Assembly (NCBI GenBank): GCA_963837025.1
Contig: CAWILT010000001.1
Span: 310,001 to 374,000 of the forward strand
Length of the DNA stretch: 64,000 bases
Source: JALZUV01 sp963837025
GTDB taxonomy: Bacteria; Pseudomonadota; Alphaproteobacteria; Rickettsiales; JALZUV01
Direction: 5' to 3'
Shown here: positions 46,362 through 55,800 of the stretch, piece by piece
Layout of the letters: every line of letters starts with the position of its first letter
Position numbering within the stretch: position 1 is the stretch's first letter
The notes under the pieces: generated by a model
Databases searched by the model: none
Told to the model about the DNA's origin: nothing
The model's input: only the letters and a program-made list of their open reading frames with translations
Translations under genes and position numbers: made by a program

Positions 46362-47521
46362 GATTTTTTCTCCTTGATGGTTAATAAAACGCCAGTAATT
46401 CTTCGTGAATGATGGGTATGCTCCGTCCACCAAAGGTTAAGGTCAGCTTGGTAATGTTGCTGCAGCCATTGCTGGAGGAAGGAATTGCGACAAGCGATGA
46501 TGACAAAAAGCCCATCATCTGATGATTGAATGCCTTGCACCTCAGTGCCTGAAAGCCAGCTTTTGCAGGTGGCTTTGCCGTGTTTGTCAGAAAAACATGC
46601 AAGCACATGATCCCAACCTGTTTGCAGCAATGGGTCATGACAAGCTGGCGGTGGTGATGGATGCTTTCCACCTGAAAAACCACCTTCTAAAATCTTGGCT
46701 ACATGCTCTGAAGATTCAATTGCCCATGTCAGGTCAATCGTCCAGTCTTTGCCGTCCAACTTGCCAAGACAAAAATCTGAATTGCTAATAATCTCGCAGT
46801 AATATTTCCATGCCCTGATGTCTTCTGCAAAATCTTCTATCCATCTGCATGTTAGCAATTCTTTGCGTTTTGGTGTGAGTATGGCCTTCTGCCCATGTGA
46901 TAATTTGCTTTGAACTTCTGCATTCCAGATATCCAGCATCTGCTGTAAAATCTGTTTTGAATCTTTTCCACAGATCTCTGGTTTTTCCTTCTCACACTCT
47001 TCCTTTTCTGCTCTCCCTCTGTTTTTTTTCTGTTTTGTTTCTTTTTTTGAATCTGCATCTGGATCTGTTTCTGAATCTGTTCTGCTATGTATCTGTTCTG
47101 TATCTGTCATTTTTTTCCTGTTTTTGCGCTGCGCTGTGCTGCTTGATGCTGCACGCTGTTGCGTTGTGCTGCCTTTTGTTGCAGCTTTCTTTTGAGTGGC
47201 ACGAGACTTACGGGAACGCTCGGTGGAGCTTGTATGCTGGCGTTTATCCCAAGCGGTCAGATGGTTGTTTTCATCTAACATTTTCTTGTCATGAAATGCC
47301 TGAATAATTGCCACGGCATCTTCAAATTCAATCCCTTGAATCACCGCAATTTCTTCCGGATCAATCTCAATCACACCCCGAGGCTCGTGCTGGCTGGCGG
47401 CATCGAGTACGCATACCCACACCGCCACCACCACGGCCATCGGCTGTCCGGTTCTTTTGGCAATTACCTGCAATTTTGGATCATGCGGCATGCCATGATA
47501 AGCCCTGTACCATTCCATCAA
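46358..47521 (-). CDS. phage replication-initiator-like protein with DnaA domain-I-like C-terminus
   Basis: A 387-residue protein. The N-terminus (WYRAYHGMPHDPKLQVIAKR, then AVVVAVWVCVLDAAS) is the replication-organiser type seen in phage replisome proteins. A long low-complexity K/E/S/T linker occupies ~115-175. A middle helical part includes RWIEDFAEDIRAWKYYCEII. The last ~90 residues (WDHVLACFSDKHGKATCKSW, then IACRNSFLQQWLQQHYQ and ADLNLWW) resemble DnaA domain I, which recruits DnaB. The protein could link phage origin opening to host helicase loading (inference). It couples to the DUF6362-like gene by an ATGA overlap. Confidence 0.75.
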   Translation of the reverse strand: MMEWYRAYHGMPHDPKLQVIAKRTGQPMAVVVAVWVCVLDAASQHEPRGVIEIDPEEIAVIQGIEFEDAVAIIQAFHDKKMLDENNHLTAWDKRQHTSSTERSRKSRATQKKAATKGSTTQQRAASSSTAQRKNRKKMTDTEQIHSRTDSETDPDADSKKETKQKKNRGRAEKEECEKEKPEICGKDSKQILQQMLDIWNAEVQSKLSHGQKAILTPKRKELLTCRWIEDFAEDIRAWKYYCEIISNSDFCLGKLDGKDWTIDLTWAIESSEHVAKILEGGFSGGKHPSPPPACHDPLLQTGWDHVLACFSDKHGKATCKSWLSGTEVQGIQSSDDGLFVIIACRNSFLQQWLQQHYQADLNLWWTEHTHHSRRITGVLLTIKEKKS

Positions 47522-47527
47522 ACCCGC

Positions 47528-47770
47528 CTAATCATCAAGTAAGGTTGGCTGATCTGGGTCTGGCTGGTTTGCTGCCATTTTTCGCTCGGCAGCTTTAACC
47601 GATAGCGCAGTCTCAAGACAGGCTTTGGTTAACTTTGCTCGGTTAAATTCAAGCGTTGCTTGATCTTTAAGCTCCAGCAAAGTTTCCATATCCATTTTAC
47701 GCATCGTTTCGATTGTAAGATGGCAAATCTCATCAAATGCTGAGATAGGTTTTTGTTGTGAATCGTTCAT
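47528..47770 (-). CDS. small hypothetical phage-region protein
   Basis: 80 residues, all helical: FDEICHLTIETMRKMDMETL and KLTKACLETALSVKAAERKM, ending in a QPDPDQPTLLDD tail. Located 6 bp before the replication-like gene, so it is the first gene of the leftward early operon. Function not recognised. GGAGG-like sequence precedes the ATG. Confidence 0.65.
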   Translation of the reverse strand: MNDSQQKPISAFDEICHLTIETMRKMDMETLLELKDQATLEFNRAKLTKACLETALSVKAAERKMAANQPDPDQPTLLDD

Positions 47771-48034
47771 GATTTCCTCCGTTGTTCGAACTGTTCGAAC
47801 GCTAGGCTTGCAAAACCTGCTGGGGGCTGTCTGGGAGCTAAGGATGACCTTATTACTGGCGGGTTAAGGGCAGCGGAATCTATGAATCATACATTTTTCT
47901 ATTTTATGATGGTTTGGTAGGTGCTGGCTGCGGGTCAGCTACGGGCTGAGTATGAGCTGGCTGGGGGCAGAAGAGCCATTAAATTTTAGCTTAACAACTG
48001 AATGCGTTGAAATTTTATACGAATATTATATGGT

Positions 48035-48237
48035 AAGAACCTAGACGAGGTGTAGTAACCTCTACAAGATACGTTTTAGGACACGTATTCACCAAACGTC
48101 CCTCCACGACTATGTCGGGAGGGTGGTGAAATATAATACCGCTTGCGGGAATACATCGCAGTCGCTTGTAGACTTACTAACCTCCCGGCACCATTGTGGT
48201 GCTGAGAACCTCGTCAGGAAAATGACGAGGTATACAA
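48035..48237 (+). promoter_or_regulatory. highly structured leader RNA upstream of the XRE regulator, switch-like
   Basis: Hairpins in a row: GAGGT/ACCTC (48047-48062), ATACGT/ACGTAT (48069-48088), CCCTCC-CGAC/GTCG-GGAGGG (48100-48123), GCACCA/TGGTGC (48188-48202), CCTCGTCA/TGACGAGG (48209-48230). The last stem buries the GAGG ribosome site of the gene starting at 48238. Two alternative pairings exist: GACGAGG 48044-48050 with CCTCGTC 48209-48215, which would free that site, and CGGGAGG 48116-48122 with CCTCCCG 48181-48187. This is the layout of a two-state RNA. The ligand or partner is unknown, and a phage origin or ncRNA is an alternative. The stretch 47,771-48,034 shows no gene. Confidence 0.6.
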
Positions 48238-48588
48238 ATGCAAGAAAAAGAAACACATCCAGTTGATATATATGCTGGGAAGCGTCTGCGCGAAGCACGT
48301 AAGGCAATGGGTGTGAGCCAAGATACACTGGCAACCCAACTAGAACATCCAATCACTTTTCAGCAAATCCAAAAATATGAACGTGGTAGTAATCGCTTGT
48401 CAGCATCTAAGTTATGGGAATTTGCTCAAGCCCTAAAAGTGCCTCCAGAGTTTTTCTTTCCACCCTTTGATGAACAAGTCTTACATTGCGAGAGCATACA
48501 TGAGGCAACCCTATTGAATTGTTTTCGTCACCTCTCAAAAGAAAAGCAATCTGCTTTACTGATAATTTTACAAAATAAAGATGCTTGA
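48238..48588 (+). CDS. XRE-family HTH regulator
   Basis: A 116-residue regulator. HTH residues ~13-70 (YAGKRLREARKAMGVSQDTL, then ITFQQIQKYERGSNRLSASK) form a Cro/CI-type domain, followed by a short helical tail. It is the alphaproteobacterial XRE type found in phage and stress control. Its ribosome site GAGG lies within a strong stem (see the leader entry), so translation should depend on RNA folding. Target promoters are probably in the divergent early region. Confidence 0.88.
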   Translation: MQEKETHPVDIYAGKRLREARKAMGVSQDTLATQLEHPITFQQIQKYERGSNRLSASKLWEFAQALKVPPEFFFPPFDEQVLHCESIHEATLLNCFRHLSKEKQSALLIILQNKDA

Positions 48589-48769
48589 AATGGGAAGTCA
48601 CTATAAAAACAAAGTAGAGGAAGAAGCGGATCAGAAATTTTTAGATTCCCTGTCACCACCTAAGCGTTTTTTATATAAACTGGTTTACAGTATATTTATG
48701 TTAGTAGGTGGACTCGTAGCATTTTACAGCACCATCGGTTGGTGGCTGATAAAATTGTTTAGTTTTTGA
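48581..48769 (+). CDS. small single-span membrane protein
   Basis: 62 residues: a charged N-terminus (NKVEEEADQKFLDSLSP) and one transmembrane helix with an aromatic end (LVYSIFMLVGGLVAFYSTIG). It overlaps the XRE stop by 8 bp; a second ATG at 48590 is possible. It overlaps the 3' end of the convergent 48701 gene by 69 bp. Function unknown. Confidence 0.55.
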   Translation: MLEMGSHYKNKVEEEADQKFLDSLSPPKRFLYKLVYSIFMLVGGLVAFYSTIGWWLIKLFSF

Positions 48770-49471
48770 GTTGAATCGATAATAACCGCGACCATCCGAC
48801 TCAATAATGGTGCGCCATCCCTCTTTATTCTTGAATACATCCTGAAAACGCATCGCCTGTGACCCAGATTTTGTCAGTAGCGTTTTACCATGTACCCATG
48901 GGTTGTTGCCCTTACTTGCTTCATGTAACTGCTTGGCAATATCTGCTTGCACTGGTCCAAAATGATAACTTTTACCATCCACTAGAATCTCCTTATAATT
49001 ATTAAAGATTTTCAGTCCCTGCTGTTTACTATGTTGATTACGAGATTTATTTTTGGATTTTTTGTAGCGGCATTGCACCCGATGGGCTTTCTCAAATCTC
49101 AGTTGCTCTTCTTTCATAACCAGCAAATGTTTAATGGTAATAGAAACATAAGGCTGGGGTGGTTCATGTGTGATCCGCAACATATCATCAGGCTTATTTA
49201 GAGGTATAAAGCTGTGTGCGTATATTTCGCCTTGCTGGAAAATAACCTGACAATCTTCTGACCTTACCCGAACCAAGCCATCACTTCGCTCACAGGCTTG
49301 CGCGGTAAAAAAGCCATTATTCTCGGCTCCACGCTCCATGTACCTAGGCTGCAGCCAAATACAACAATGGAGCAATCCATTTTCTACCGCATAGAGAATA
49401 TCATCTCGTGATAACGACCATGCTCGTAGTAATGTTTCCAAACGAGTATATTGTTTATCTGGGAATTGCAT
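48701..49471 (-). CDS. hypothetical phage-region protein with winged-helix-like C-terminus
   Basis: A 256-residue soluble protein. The N-terminal part (YTRLETLLRAWSLSRDDILY) resembles a short DNA-binding or targeting segment. The middle is basic (RVQCRYKKSKNKSRNQHSKQ). The C-terminal ~85 residues (YHFGPVQADIAKQLHEASKG, then WVHGKTLLTKSG and GYYRFN) look like a winged helix similar to OmpR-type DNA-binding domains. I do not recognise the family. It converges on the XRE-membrane pair. Confidence 0.65.
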   Translation of the reverse strand: MQFPDKQYTRLETLLRAWSLSRDDILYAVENGLLHCCIWLQPRYMERGAENNGFFTAQACERSDGLVRVRSEDCQVIFQQGEIYAHSFIPLNKPDDMLRITHEPPQPYVSITIKHLLVMKEEQLRFEKAHRVQCRYKKSKNKSRNQHSKQQGLKIFNNYKEILVDGKSYHFGPVQADIAKQLHEASKGNNPWVHGKTLLTKSGSQAMRFQDVFKNKEGWRTIIESDGRGYYRFNSKTKQFYQPPTDGAVKCYESTY

Positions 49472-49567
49472 ACTGTACCCCGCATATTTTATTACATCTT
49501 AAAAATGCCCTGAAAATTTCTTATAAAGCGACCCATGAAAATAATTATATGTGGCTGTAAAAATAAG

Positions 49568-49584
49568 AATAATGAAAATTATTA
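49568..49584. promoter_or_regulatory. AT-rich operator-like inverted repeat upstream of the metal operon
   Basis: AATAATGAAAATTATT is a near-perfect inverted repeat. It is one of three in the 270-bp gap before the metal cluster (49,472-49,741). Confidence 0.35.
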
Positions 49585-49612
49585 TAACAACCTATAAGTT
49601 TATTTATAAGTT

Positions 49613-49624
49613 GGTATACATACC
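49613..49624. promoter_or_regulatory. GGTAT-AC-ATACC palindrome upstream of the metal operon
   Basis: GGTATACATACC pairs five bases on each side around AC. Candidate operator for the metal-efflux cluster; no cognate regulator identified. Confidence 0.35.
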
Positions 49625-49661
49625 GTTGGTTGATTTTTATTTTGTGACAGTGAACACACAT

Positions 49662-49701
49662 CTTATTATAATCCAAATAGAAAATAAATTATTATAATAA
49701 G
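49662..49701. promoter_or_regulatory. 11-bp perfect inverted repeat before the metal operon
   Basis: CTTATTATAAT and ATTATAATAAG pair perfectly around an 18-base spacer, ending 40 bp before the first start codon. Possible regulator site or promoter-region structure. Confidence 0.45.
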
Positions 49702-49741
49702 AAGGTATTGCGATTTATTTTATTGCCGCTATAGTTACTGA

Positions 49742-50071
49742 ATGAAAAAATTGCCTGCACTGTTGATGGTTATGACGCTTTTACTCATGAGTATTGCCAG
49801 CTCTGCGCACGCAGATTGTGCTGAGGCAGGCGGTTGTGATAGTATACAGGCAGTAAAGTCTATTGATGATTCTAGTGACCACGATGGTGATACGCAAAAA
49901 GCAGCATGTGATTGTTGCGCTACTTGTAGCCACCACAATCACTCTAATGCCACATTCTTAAATGGCAGTGCCGATCCAATAATTGTTGTAAGCCAAACGC
50001 TTCATGTGCAAGTTGGAGATACTTATTTCTCTCAGCTTCAGTACCCCCTTTCAAAACCTCCCAAGACTTAA
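49742..50071 (+). CDS. secreted Cys/His-rich metal-binding-like protein
   Basis: A 109-residue protein with a signal peptide (MKKLPALLMVMTLLLMSIAS, cleavage after AHA). The mature part has a CDCCATCSHHNHSN cluster and an acidic stretch (DDSSDHDGD), both apt for binding Zn, Cd or Cu, and ends SKPPKT. It heads the metal cluster, 116 bp before czcC. A periplasmic metal buffer or sensor is likely (inference). Confidence 0.75.
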   Translation: MKKLPALLMVMTLLLMSIASSAHADCAEAGGCDSIQAVKSIDDSSDHDGDTQKAACDCCATCSHHNHSNATFLNGSADPIIVVSQTLHVQVGDTYFSQLQYPLSKPPKT

Positions 50072-50187
50072 ACTTGTAAAAAACCGCAGGTCACGTGTGT
50101 CTGCGATCTGTTGATGTGTGGTTTTATTTGCACACTGTTCAACAGTATTTTTAACATGTTTTAAGCAATTTACTTGGGAATATATCA

Positions 50188-51501
50188 ATGTTATCAACCA
50201 TTTTATTACGTACGCTTTGCGTAGGTGGTTTATTATCAGCCACCAGCTTTTCGCAAGCGGCATGGGCAGTAGAGCCTCATTCGCCAGATGCCCACAAATA
50301 TACAGAGTCTGTATATAATAACGGACCAACTCTTACCTTATCTGAAGCTGTAAAAAAAGCTCTTGAAGCCTCCCCACGGCTAAAATCAGCTACTGCAGGG
50401 TTTGATGCAGCAAAGGGCGCAGAAGAACAAGCGGGCTATTGGCTCAATCCTGAAATTGGGTTTGAAGCAGAGAATGTGGCTGGAAGTGGTCCATATAGCG
50501 GCACTAATTCTGCTGAATATACATTGGGTATCAACCAGAAGATAGAAATTGGTGGCAAACGCAGCGCACGTCAAAATGCGGCAATTGCGCTGCGCCAAGG
50601 CGCGAATATTGATGTGTTGACTGAACGTCTCAATTTACAGCGCGATGTGCATATTGCCTATTCTGAAGTGCTGGCTGAAGCCGAAGCGGTTAAGCTTGCT
50701 ATTGATCAGGAAGAATTGGCAAAGGATGTATTAGCGAGCGTATCTAAGCGAGTAAATGCTGCTGCTGAACCAGAGATTCAGCGTAGTAAAGCTGATGTTG
50801 CTTATGCTACCAGCACTATCGCTCGTGAGCAGGAAGAACGCCAGCTTAAAGTAGCTAAGGGAAAATTAGTGCGGTTATGGGGTGAGTCAAACTTTAACGT
50901 GTCGCTTGACCACTCGCACTTCTTTGAGCTTGAATCACCTGAGCCGATGCCTAGCTATCTAGCTAAATTAAAAAACATTCCAGACATGCAACGTATGGCT
51001 TTTTTGAAGACGGAAAAAGAGTCGCTTCTGGAGCTAGAGCGTGCTGCAACTATTCCTGATCCTAACTTCAGTCTTGGAGTACGTGATTTCCGCGATAGTG
51101 GTGATAAAGCACTTGTGTTTGGTGTGTCCCTGCCAATTCCAGTATTGAATCAGAATCAGGGTAATGTTGCAAAAGCCAGAGCAGAGCTAACGCAAACAGA
51201 AAGCGATGCTCGACAGTTTGAGTTGGATTTGGAGCAGCAACTTATTGAAAACTGGCAGCAATGGAATAGTGCATATTTAGAAGCAACACGATTAGACGAG
51301 AAATTATTGCCATCGGCTGAAAAAGCATTTCGCTTAGCACGAAATGGTTATTCCAAGGGAAAATTCCCATATCTGGAAGTGCTAGATGCGCAGCGTACTT
51401 TGTTTGATGCCAGATCCCAGTATCATGGCTCACTGAAACGCTATCACACGGCTCGCGCTAATGTCGAGCGACTCACAACTAACGTAGAAAACAAGGAGTA
51501 A
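50188..51501 (+). CDS. czcC: CzcC-type outer-membrane efflux channel
   Basis: A 437-residue TolC-family protein with a signal peptide and two repeated outer-membrane-efflux halves (SEAVKKALEASPRLKSATAG and later EKLLPSAEKAFRLARNGYS, GKFPYLEVLDAQRTLFDAR). LNPEIGFEAENVAG is typical of CzcC. It forms the trimeric outer channel of the RND pump with the downstream CzcB and CzcA. A small lipoprotein gene starts 5 bp after it. Confidence 0.92.
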   Translation: MLSTILLRTLCVGGLLSATSFSQAAWAVEPHSPDAHKYTESVYNNGPTLTLSEAVKKALEASPRLKSATAGFDAAKGAEEQAGYWLNPEIGFEAENVAGSGPYSGTNSAEYTLGINQKIEIGGKRSARQNAAIALRQGANIDVLTERLNLQRDVHIAYSEVLAEAEAVKLAIDQEELAKDVLASVSKRVNAAAEPEIQRSKADVAYATSTIAREQEERQLKVAKGKLVRLWGESNFNVSLDHSHFFELESPEPMPSYLAKLKNIPDMQRMAFLKTEKESLLELERAATIPDPNFSLGVRDFRDSGDKALVFGVSLPIPVLNQNQGNVAKARAELTQTESDARQFELDLEQQLIENWQQWNSAYLEATRLDEKLLPSAEKAFRLARNGYSKGKFPYLEVLDAQRTLFDARSQYHGSLKRYHTARANVERLTTNVENKE

Positions 51502-51506
51502 TCATC

Positions 51507-51761
51507 ATGAAAAAAATCATCTTTACTATTTTAACCGTTGCCAGCTTAAGCGCTTGCAATGCAAACACTCAGACCAGCAATAACGGCGAAGTAGAGCCTC
51601 ATATGGTGGCAGGTAGTGAGGCACGAAAATACTACTGTAAGCGCCGTAATACACATACGCAAAAAGACTATTTCGATTGTGTCAAAGGCTATGGCGGTCA
51701 GCACTCGCAATATTCCAGAGGGGTTGTTTACCCTGAAAATAACACCAATGGAGACAAATAA
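51507..51761 (+). CDS. small lipoprotein in the czc operon
   Basis: 84 residues with a lipobox (TVASLSAC, lipidated Cys at 17). The mature part has two or three cysteines (YYCKRRN, YFDCVKGYG) and several histidines and tyrosines. It lies between czcC and czcB and overlaps the czcB start as TAATG. Such a lipoprotein is not part of the textbook CzcCBA unit. It may aid assembly or bind metal. Function unknown. Confidence 0.75.
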   Translation: MKKIIFTILTVASLSACNANTQTSNNGEVEPHMVAGSEARKYYCKRRNTHTQKDYFDCVKGYGGQHSQYSRGVVYPENNTNGDK

Positions 51762-52831
51762 TGAAACGACTTTATATTCTAACAATAGTTATAATGCTTG
51801 TCGCCGGTGGAGTTGCTGCTACCCAAATTGAATGGATTCCACAAGCCTTTGCTGCCGATGGTCACGACCATGAAAGCCATGGTAATGAACATGATGAAAA
51901 AAATACTCATGAGGAAGAACTTCATGATGGTGACCACTCTCAAAAAGAAAAAGAAAAGCATGGAGAAGAAGGTGGTCATGAAGAAGATGAGCATGGCCAC
52001 GGAGCAGAGCATGAAGAAGGTCGAACAGAAATTGATGCCGATGCTGCTAAAACCGCAGGTATCAAAATTAGAACGGCAGGTGCAAAAAAGATTCAAGATA
52101 TGTTGACTTTAACGGGTCGTATCATGCTTAATCGTAACAGTACAGCTGATGTTCGCGCACGGTTTCCGGGTATTGTCAGAAGCGTGAAGGTAAATCTTGG
52201 TCAGAAAGTGCAAAAAGGCCAAGCGTTGGCTACCGTAGAGTCCAACGAGAGCTTGAGCGTTTATACTATCACTGCACCCACCGATGGTGTGGTGTTAACC
52301 CGTAATACTAATATTGGCAATGTTGCGGGGGATGAAGCTCTATTTACCATCGCAGATTTATCGGAGGTATGGGCAGAATTCCATGTATTCCCGCGTGATC
52401 TCGGCAAGGTAAGCGAAGGTCAAAAAGTGCGGGTTCATACGCTAGAAAATGGTAAAGAAATCGAAGCATCTATTACACTCATTTTGCCAACTGCAGACCC
52501 ATTAAGCCAAACAGTAATTGCCGTAGTTTCAGTTCCAAACGGGGAAGGAAAGTGGCGACCGGGTATGGCGGTCGAAGGTGATGTGCATATTTCTGAGAAA
52601 CAAGTGTCCATCGCCATTACTAGCGATGCCGTGCAGCGTATGGAAGATAAAATCGTAGTGTTTGTAAAAGAAGGCAATGCTTATGAGATGCGTCCAATCA
52701 AACTTGGCAAAAGTGATGGAAAGTATATTGAAGTAACAGAGGGCTTAAAAGTGGGTGAGCAATATGTAAGTCAAGGCAGTTTCATTGTGAAAGCAGACAT
52801 AGGAAAGGCTGCAGCAAAACACGAACATTAA
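51761..52831 (+). CDS. czcB: CzcB-type membrane fusion protein, His-rich
   Basis: A 356-residue periplasmic adaptor. After an N-terminal membrane anchor (ILTIVIMLVAGGVAATQIEW) comes a long His/Asp/Glu-rich stretch (residues ~32-85, e.g. HDHESHGNEHDEKNTHEE and EEDEHGHGAEHEEG) that should bind divalent metal. The lipoyl-like hairpin domain (GIVRSVKVNLGQKVQKGQAL) and beta-barrel follow, with VGEQYVSQGSFIVKA near the end. It bridges CzcA and CzcC. The start overlaps the preceding lipoprotein stop. Confidence 0.93.
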   Translation: MKRLYILTIVIMLVAGGVAATQIEWIPQAFAADGHDHESHGNEHDEKNTHEEELHDGDHSQKEKEKHGEEGGHEEDEHGHGAEHEEGRTEIDADAAKTAGIKIRTAGAKKIQDMLTLTGRIMLNRNSTADVRARFPGIVRSVKVNLGQKVQKGQALATVESNESLSVYTITAPTDGVVLTRNTNIGNVAGDEALFTIADLSEVWAEFHVFPRDLGKVSEGQKVRVHTLENGKEIEASITLILPTADPLSQTVIAVVSVPNGEGKWRPGMAVEGDVHISEKQVSIAITSDAVQRMEDKIVVFVKEGNAYEMRPIKLGKSDGKYIEVTEGLKVGEQYVSQGSFIVKADIGKAAAKHEH

Positions 52832-52845
52832 AAACAGGAAATACT

Positions 52846-55800
52846 ATGTTAGAACAAATCGTCCATTTTTCAATCCGCCAACGTTGGTTGGTTATGATAA
52901 CTGTCTTTGGCTTGATGGCTCTTGGTATTTACAATTTTAGTCGTCTATCGATTGATGCAGTACCAGATATCACAAACGTACAGGTTCAGATTAACACCGA
53001 AGCAGCTGGCTACTCCCCATTAGAGGTTGAGCAGCGCGTTACCTTCCCAATTGAAACGGTGCTAGCAGGGATTCCCAAGCTGGATTACACACGCTCCCTC
53101 TCTCGCTATGGTCTCAGCCAAGTGACGGTGGTGTTTGACGATGGCACTGATATTTATTTTGCGCGCCAGCTATTAAATGAACGCCTATCGCAAATTAGAA
53201 GCGAAATTCCCGAAGGACTAGAACCCACCATGGGACCAATCGCCACGGGCTTAGGTGAGATTTTCTCTTATGTGGTGGAAGTGGAAGAAGGTGCGCTCAA
53301 AGAAGATGGCAGCGCATACACACCAATGGATTTATTGACGGTGCAAGAATGGATCATCGTGCCTCAGCTGCGTAATCTTAAAGGCGTGGTAGAGGTTAAT
53401 TCCATCGGTGGCTATGAAAAGCAATTCCATGTGATGCCGTATCCAGAACGTCTGCTGGCCTACGATCTTACTATTGCTAATTTGATGGAAGCGTTAGAAA
53501 ATAATAACAACAATATTGGTGCAGGTTATATTGAAAAGAACGGCGAACAATATCTAATCCGCGTTCCCGGTCAGGTGAAGAATGAAGATGATATTGGTCA
53601 TATTATTGTGGCCAAGCGTGATGAGTTAACCATTCGTGTCCGCGATATTGCCACCGTAAAACTAGGTTCGCCACTCCGTACGGGTGCAGCTACACAAAAC
53701 GGCAAGGAGGTTGTCCTTGGTACTGCGATGATGCTACTGGGTGAAAATAGCCGTGACGTGGCGCAGCGCGTGGCAGCAAAACTGAATATTATCAATGACA
53801 GCTTGCCCAATGGCATCGCAGCCCGCGCTGTCTATGACCGCACCTCTTTGGTGGATCGCACCATCGCCACAGTAGAAAAGAATCTACTTGAGGGTGCTAT
53901 CTTAGTAATTGTGATTTTGTTTTTGTTGCTTGGTAATATTAGAGCGGCACTTATCACTGCCGTTGTGATTCCCATCGCCATGCTTATGACTATTACAGGT
54001 ATGGTAGAACGCGGTGTGTCAGGCAATTTGATGAGCCTTGGTGCTCTTGACTTTGGCTTAATTGTAGATGGTGCAGTAATTATTATTGAAAACTGTTTAC
54101 GGCGTTTTGGCATGGCGCAGCACCAGCTAGGACGGTTGCTCACGCAAGAAGAGCGATTTAAGCTCACCTCTGAAGCTACCGCTGAAGTCATCAAACCTAG
54201 TATATTTGGTATCATCATAATCACCGTAGTTTATCTGCCAATTTTCTCGCTAACGGGTATTGAAGGCAAGATGTTCCACCCGATGGCGTTCACGGTAGTG
54301 ACTGCGTTGCTATCAGCTTTGGTACTTTCCATTACCTTTGTACCTGCTGCGGTGGCCATGTTTGTCACTGGTAAGGTGGAAGAAAAGGAAAATGCAGTGA
54401 TCCGCAAATCCAAAGAATGGTATAAACCGATGCTAGAATGGAGCTTGGTGCGCCCGAAAGCCATTATCATCGGAGCTACAGTGTTGGTATTGATTAGCTT
54501 GCTAATGGCATCACGCATGGGAGCAGAATTTATTCCAAGCCTTGATGAAGGGGATATTGCGCTGCATGCCATGCGGATTCCCGGCACCAGCCTTAGCCAA
54601 TCGGTGGAAATGCAAGCTGAGGTCGAGCGCACCGTTGGGCAATTTGCCGAAGTCAAAGAGGTATTTAGTAAAATAGGTACGCCTGAAGTAGCCACCGATC
54701 CGATGCCGCCTAATGTGGCCGATACCTTTGTTATGCTTAAACCGCGTGATGAGTGGCCTGATCCAGATAAATCAAAAGCTGATCTGGTGATGGAGATTGA
54801 AGAAGCGTTAGAAAAAGTGCCGGGAAATAATTACGAATTCACCCAGCCGATTCAGATGCGCTTTAACGAGCTTATCTCAGGTGTTAGAAGTGATCTAGCA
54901 GTAAAGCTATACGGTGATGACCTTGACCAATTGCTTGCATCAGCGCAAGCAATTGCCAATACCCTGCAAGCCGTAGAAGGTGCAGCTGATATGAAGGTGG
55001 AACAGGTAACTGGTTTGCCAGTGCTGTCGATTCTACCAGATCGCGCTGCATTGGATCGTTATGGCCTAAATATCGCTGATGTGCAGGAAGTAGTGCAAGT
55101 GACGCTAGGCGGTAAAGAAGCTGGTCAGGTATTTGAAGGCGATAGGCGTTTTGATCTGGTGGTGCGTCTGCCAGAGCATCTACGTACCGATATTGATGCA
55201 CTAGAACGTTTGCCGATTCCGCTGAAAAAAGCCGAAATGGAAGGTGTGGATACACGACCTGACTATGTGCCGCTTAAGGAAGTGGCCCGGTTAGAAATAG
55301 CTTATGGTCCCAACCAAATCAGCCGTGAGAATGGAAAACGCCGTGTGGTGGTGACTTCTAATGTTCGCGGTCGGGATTTAGGCAGCTTCGTAGAAGATGT
55401 GCAACAAACTGTGCGTGATAAGGTAGATTTACCCGCTGGATACTGGATGGAATATGGCGGCACATTCGAGCAGCTAATTTCTGCCAAGCAGCGTTTAATG
55501 GTTGTAGTACCAGTGGCATTACTGCTTATTATCGGTCTCCTATTTATGGCATTTGGATCTGTTCGTGCAGCATTACTGATTTTTTCTGGCGTACCATTAG
55601 CACTCACTGGCGGTATATTAGCCTTATGGTTACGTGATATACCGTTATCTATCTCTGCAGGAGTTGGCTTTATCGCCCTCTCTGGTGTGGCCGTATTAAA
55701 TGGTGTGGTGATGGTATCCTTCATCCGTGGCCTACGCGATCAAGGCATGAAAATCGATGAGGCCATCATTGAAGGCGCACTTACGCGACTAAGGCCTATC

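Noticed and set aside
46897..47598. Plus-strand open frames over the replication-like gene.
   Set aside because: Shadows of the minus-strand gene's low-complexity linker; the minus frame has the operon overlaps and coherent domains.
48110..48352. Minus-strand 80-codon frame over the structured leader.
   Set aside because: It crosses the hairpins and the XRE start; no ribosome site or recognised motif.
51779..52106. Open frames on both strands over the czcB start (Met/Lys-rich or Phe-rich).
   Set aside because: They mirror the His/Asp/Glu-rich codons of CzcB.
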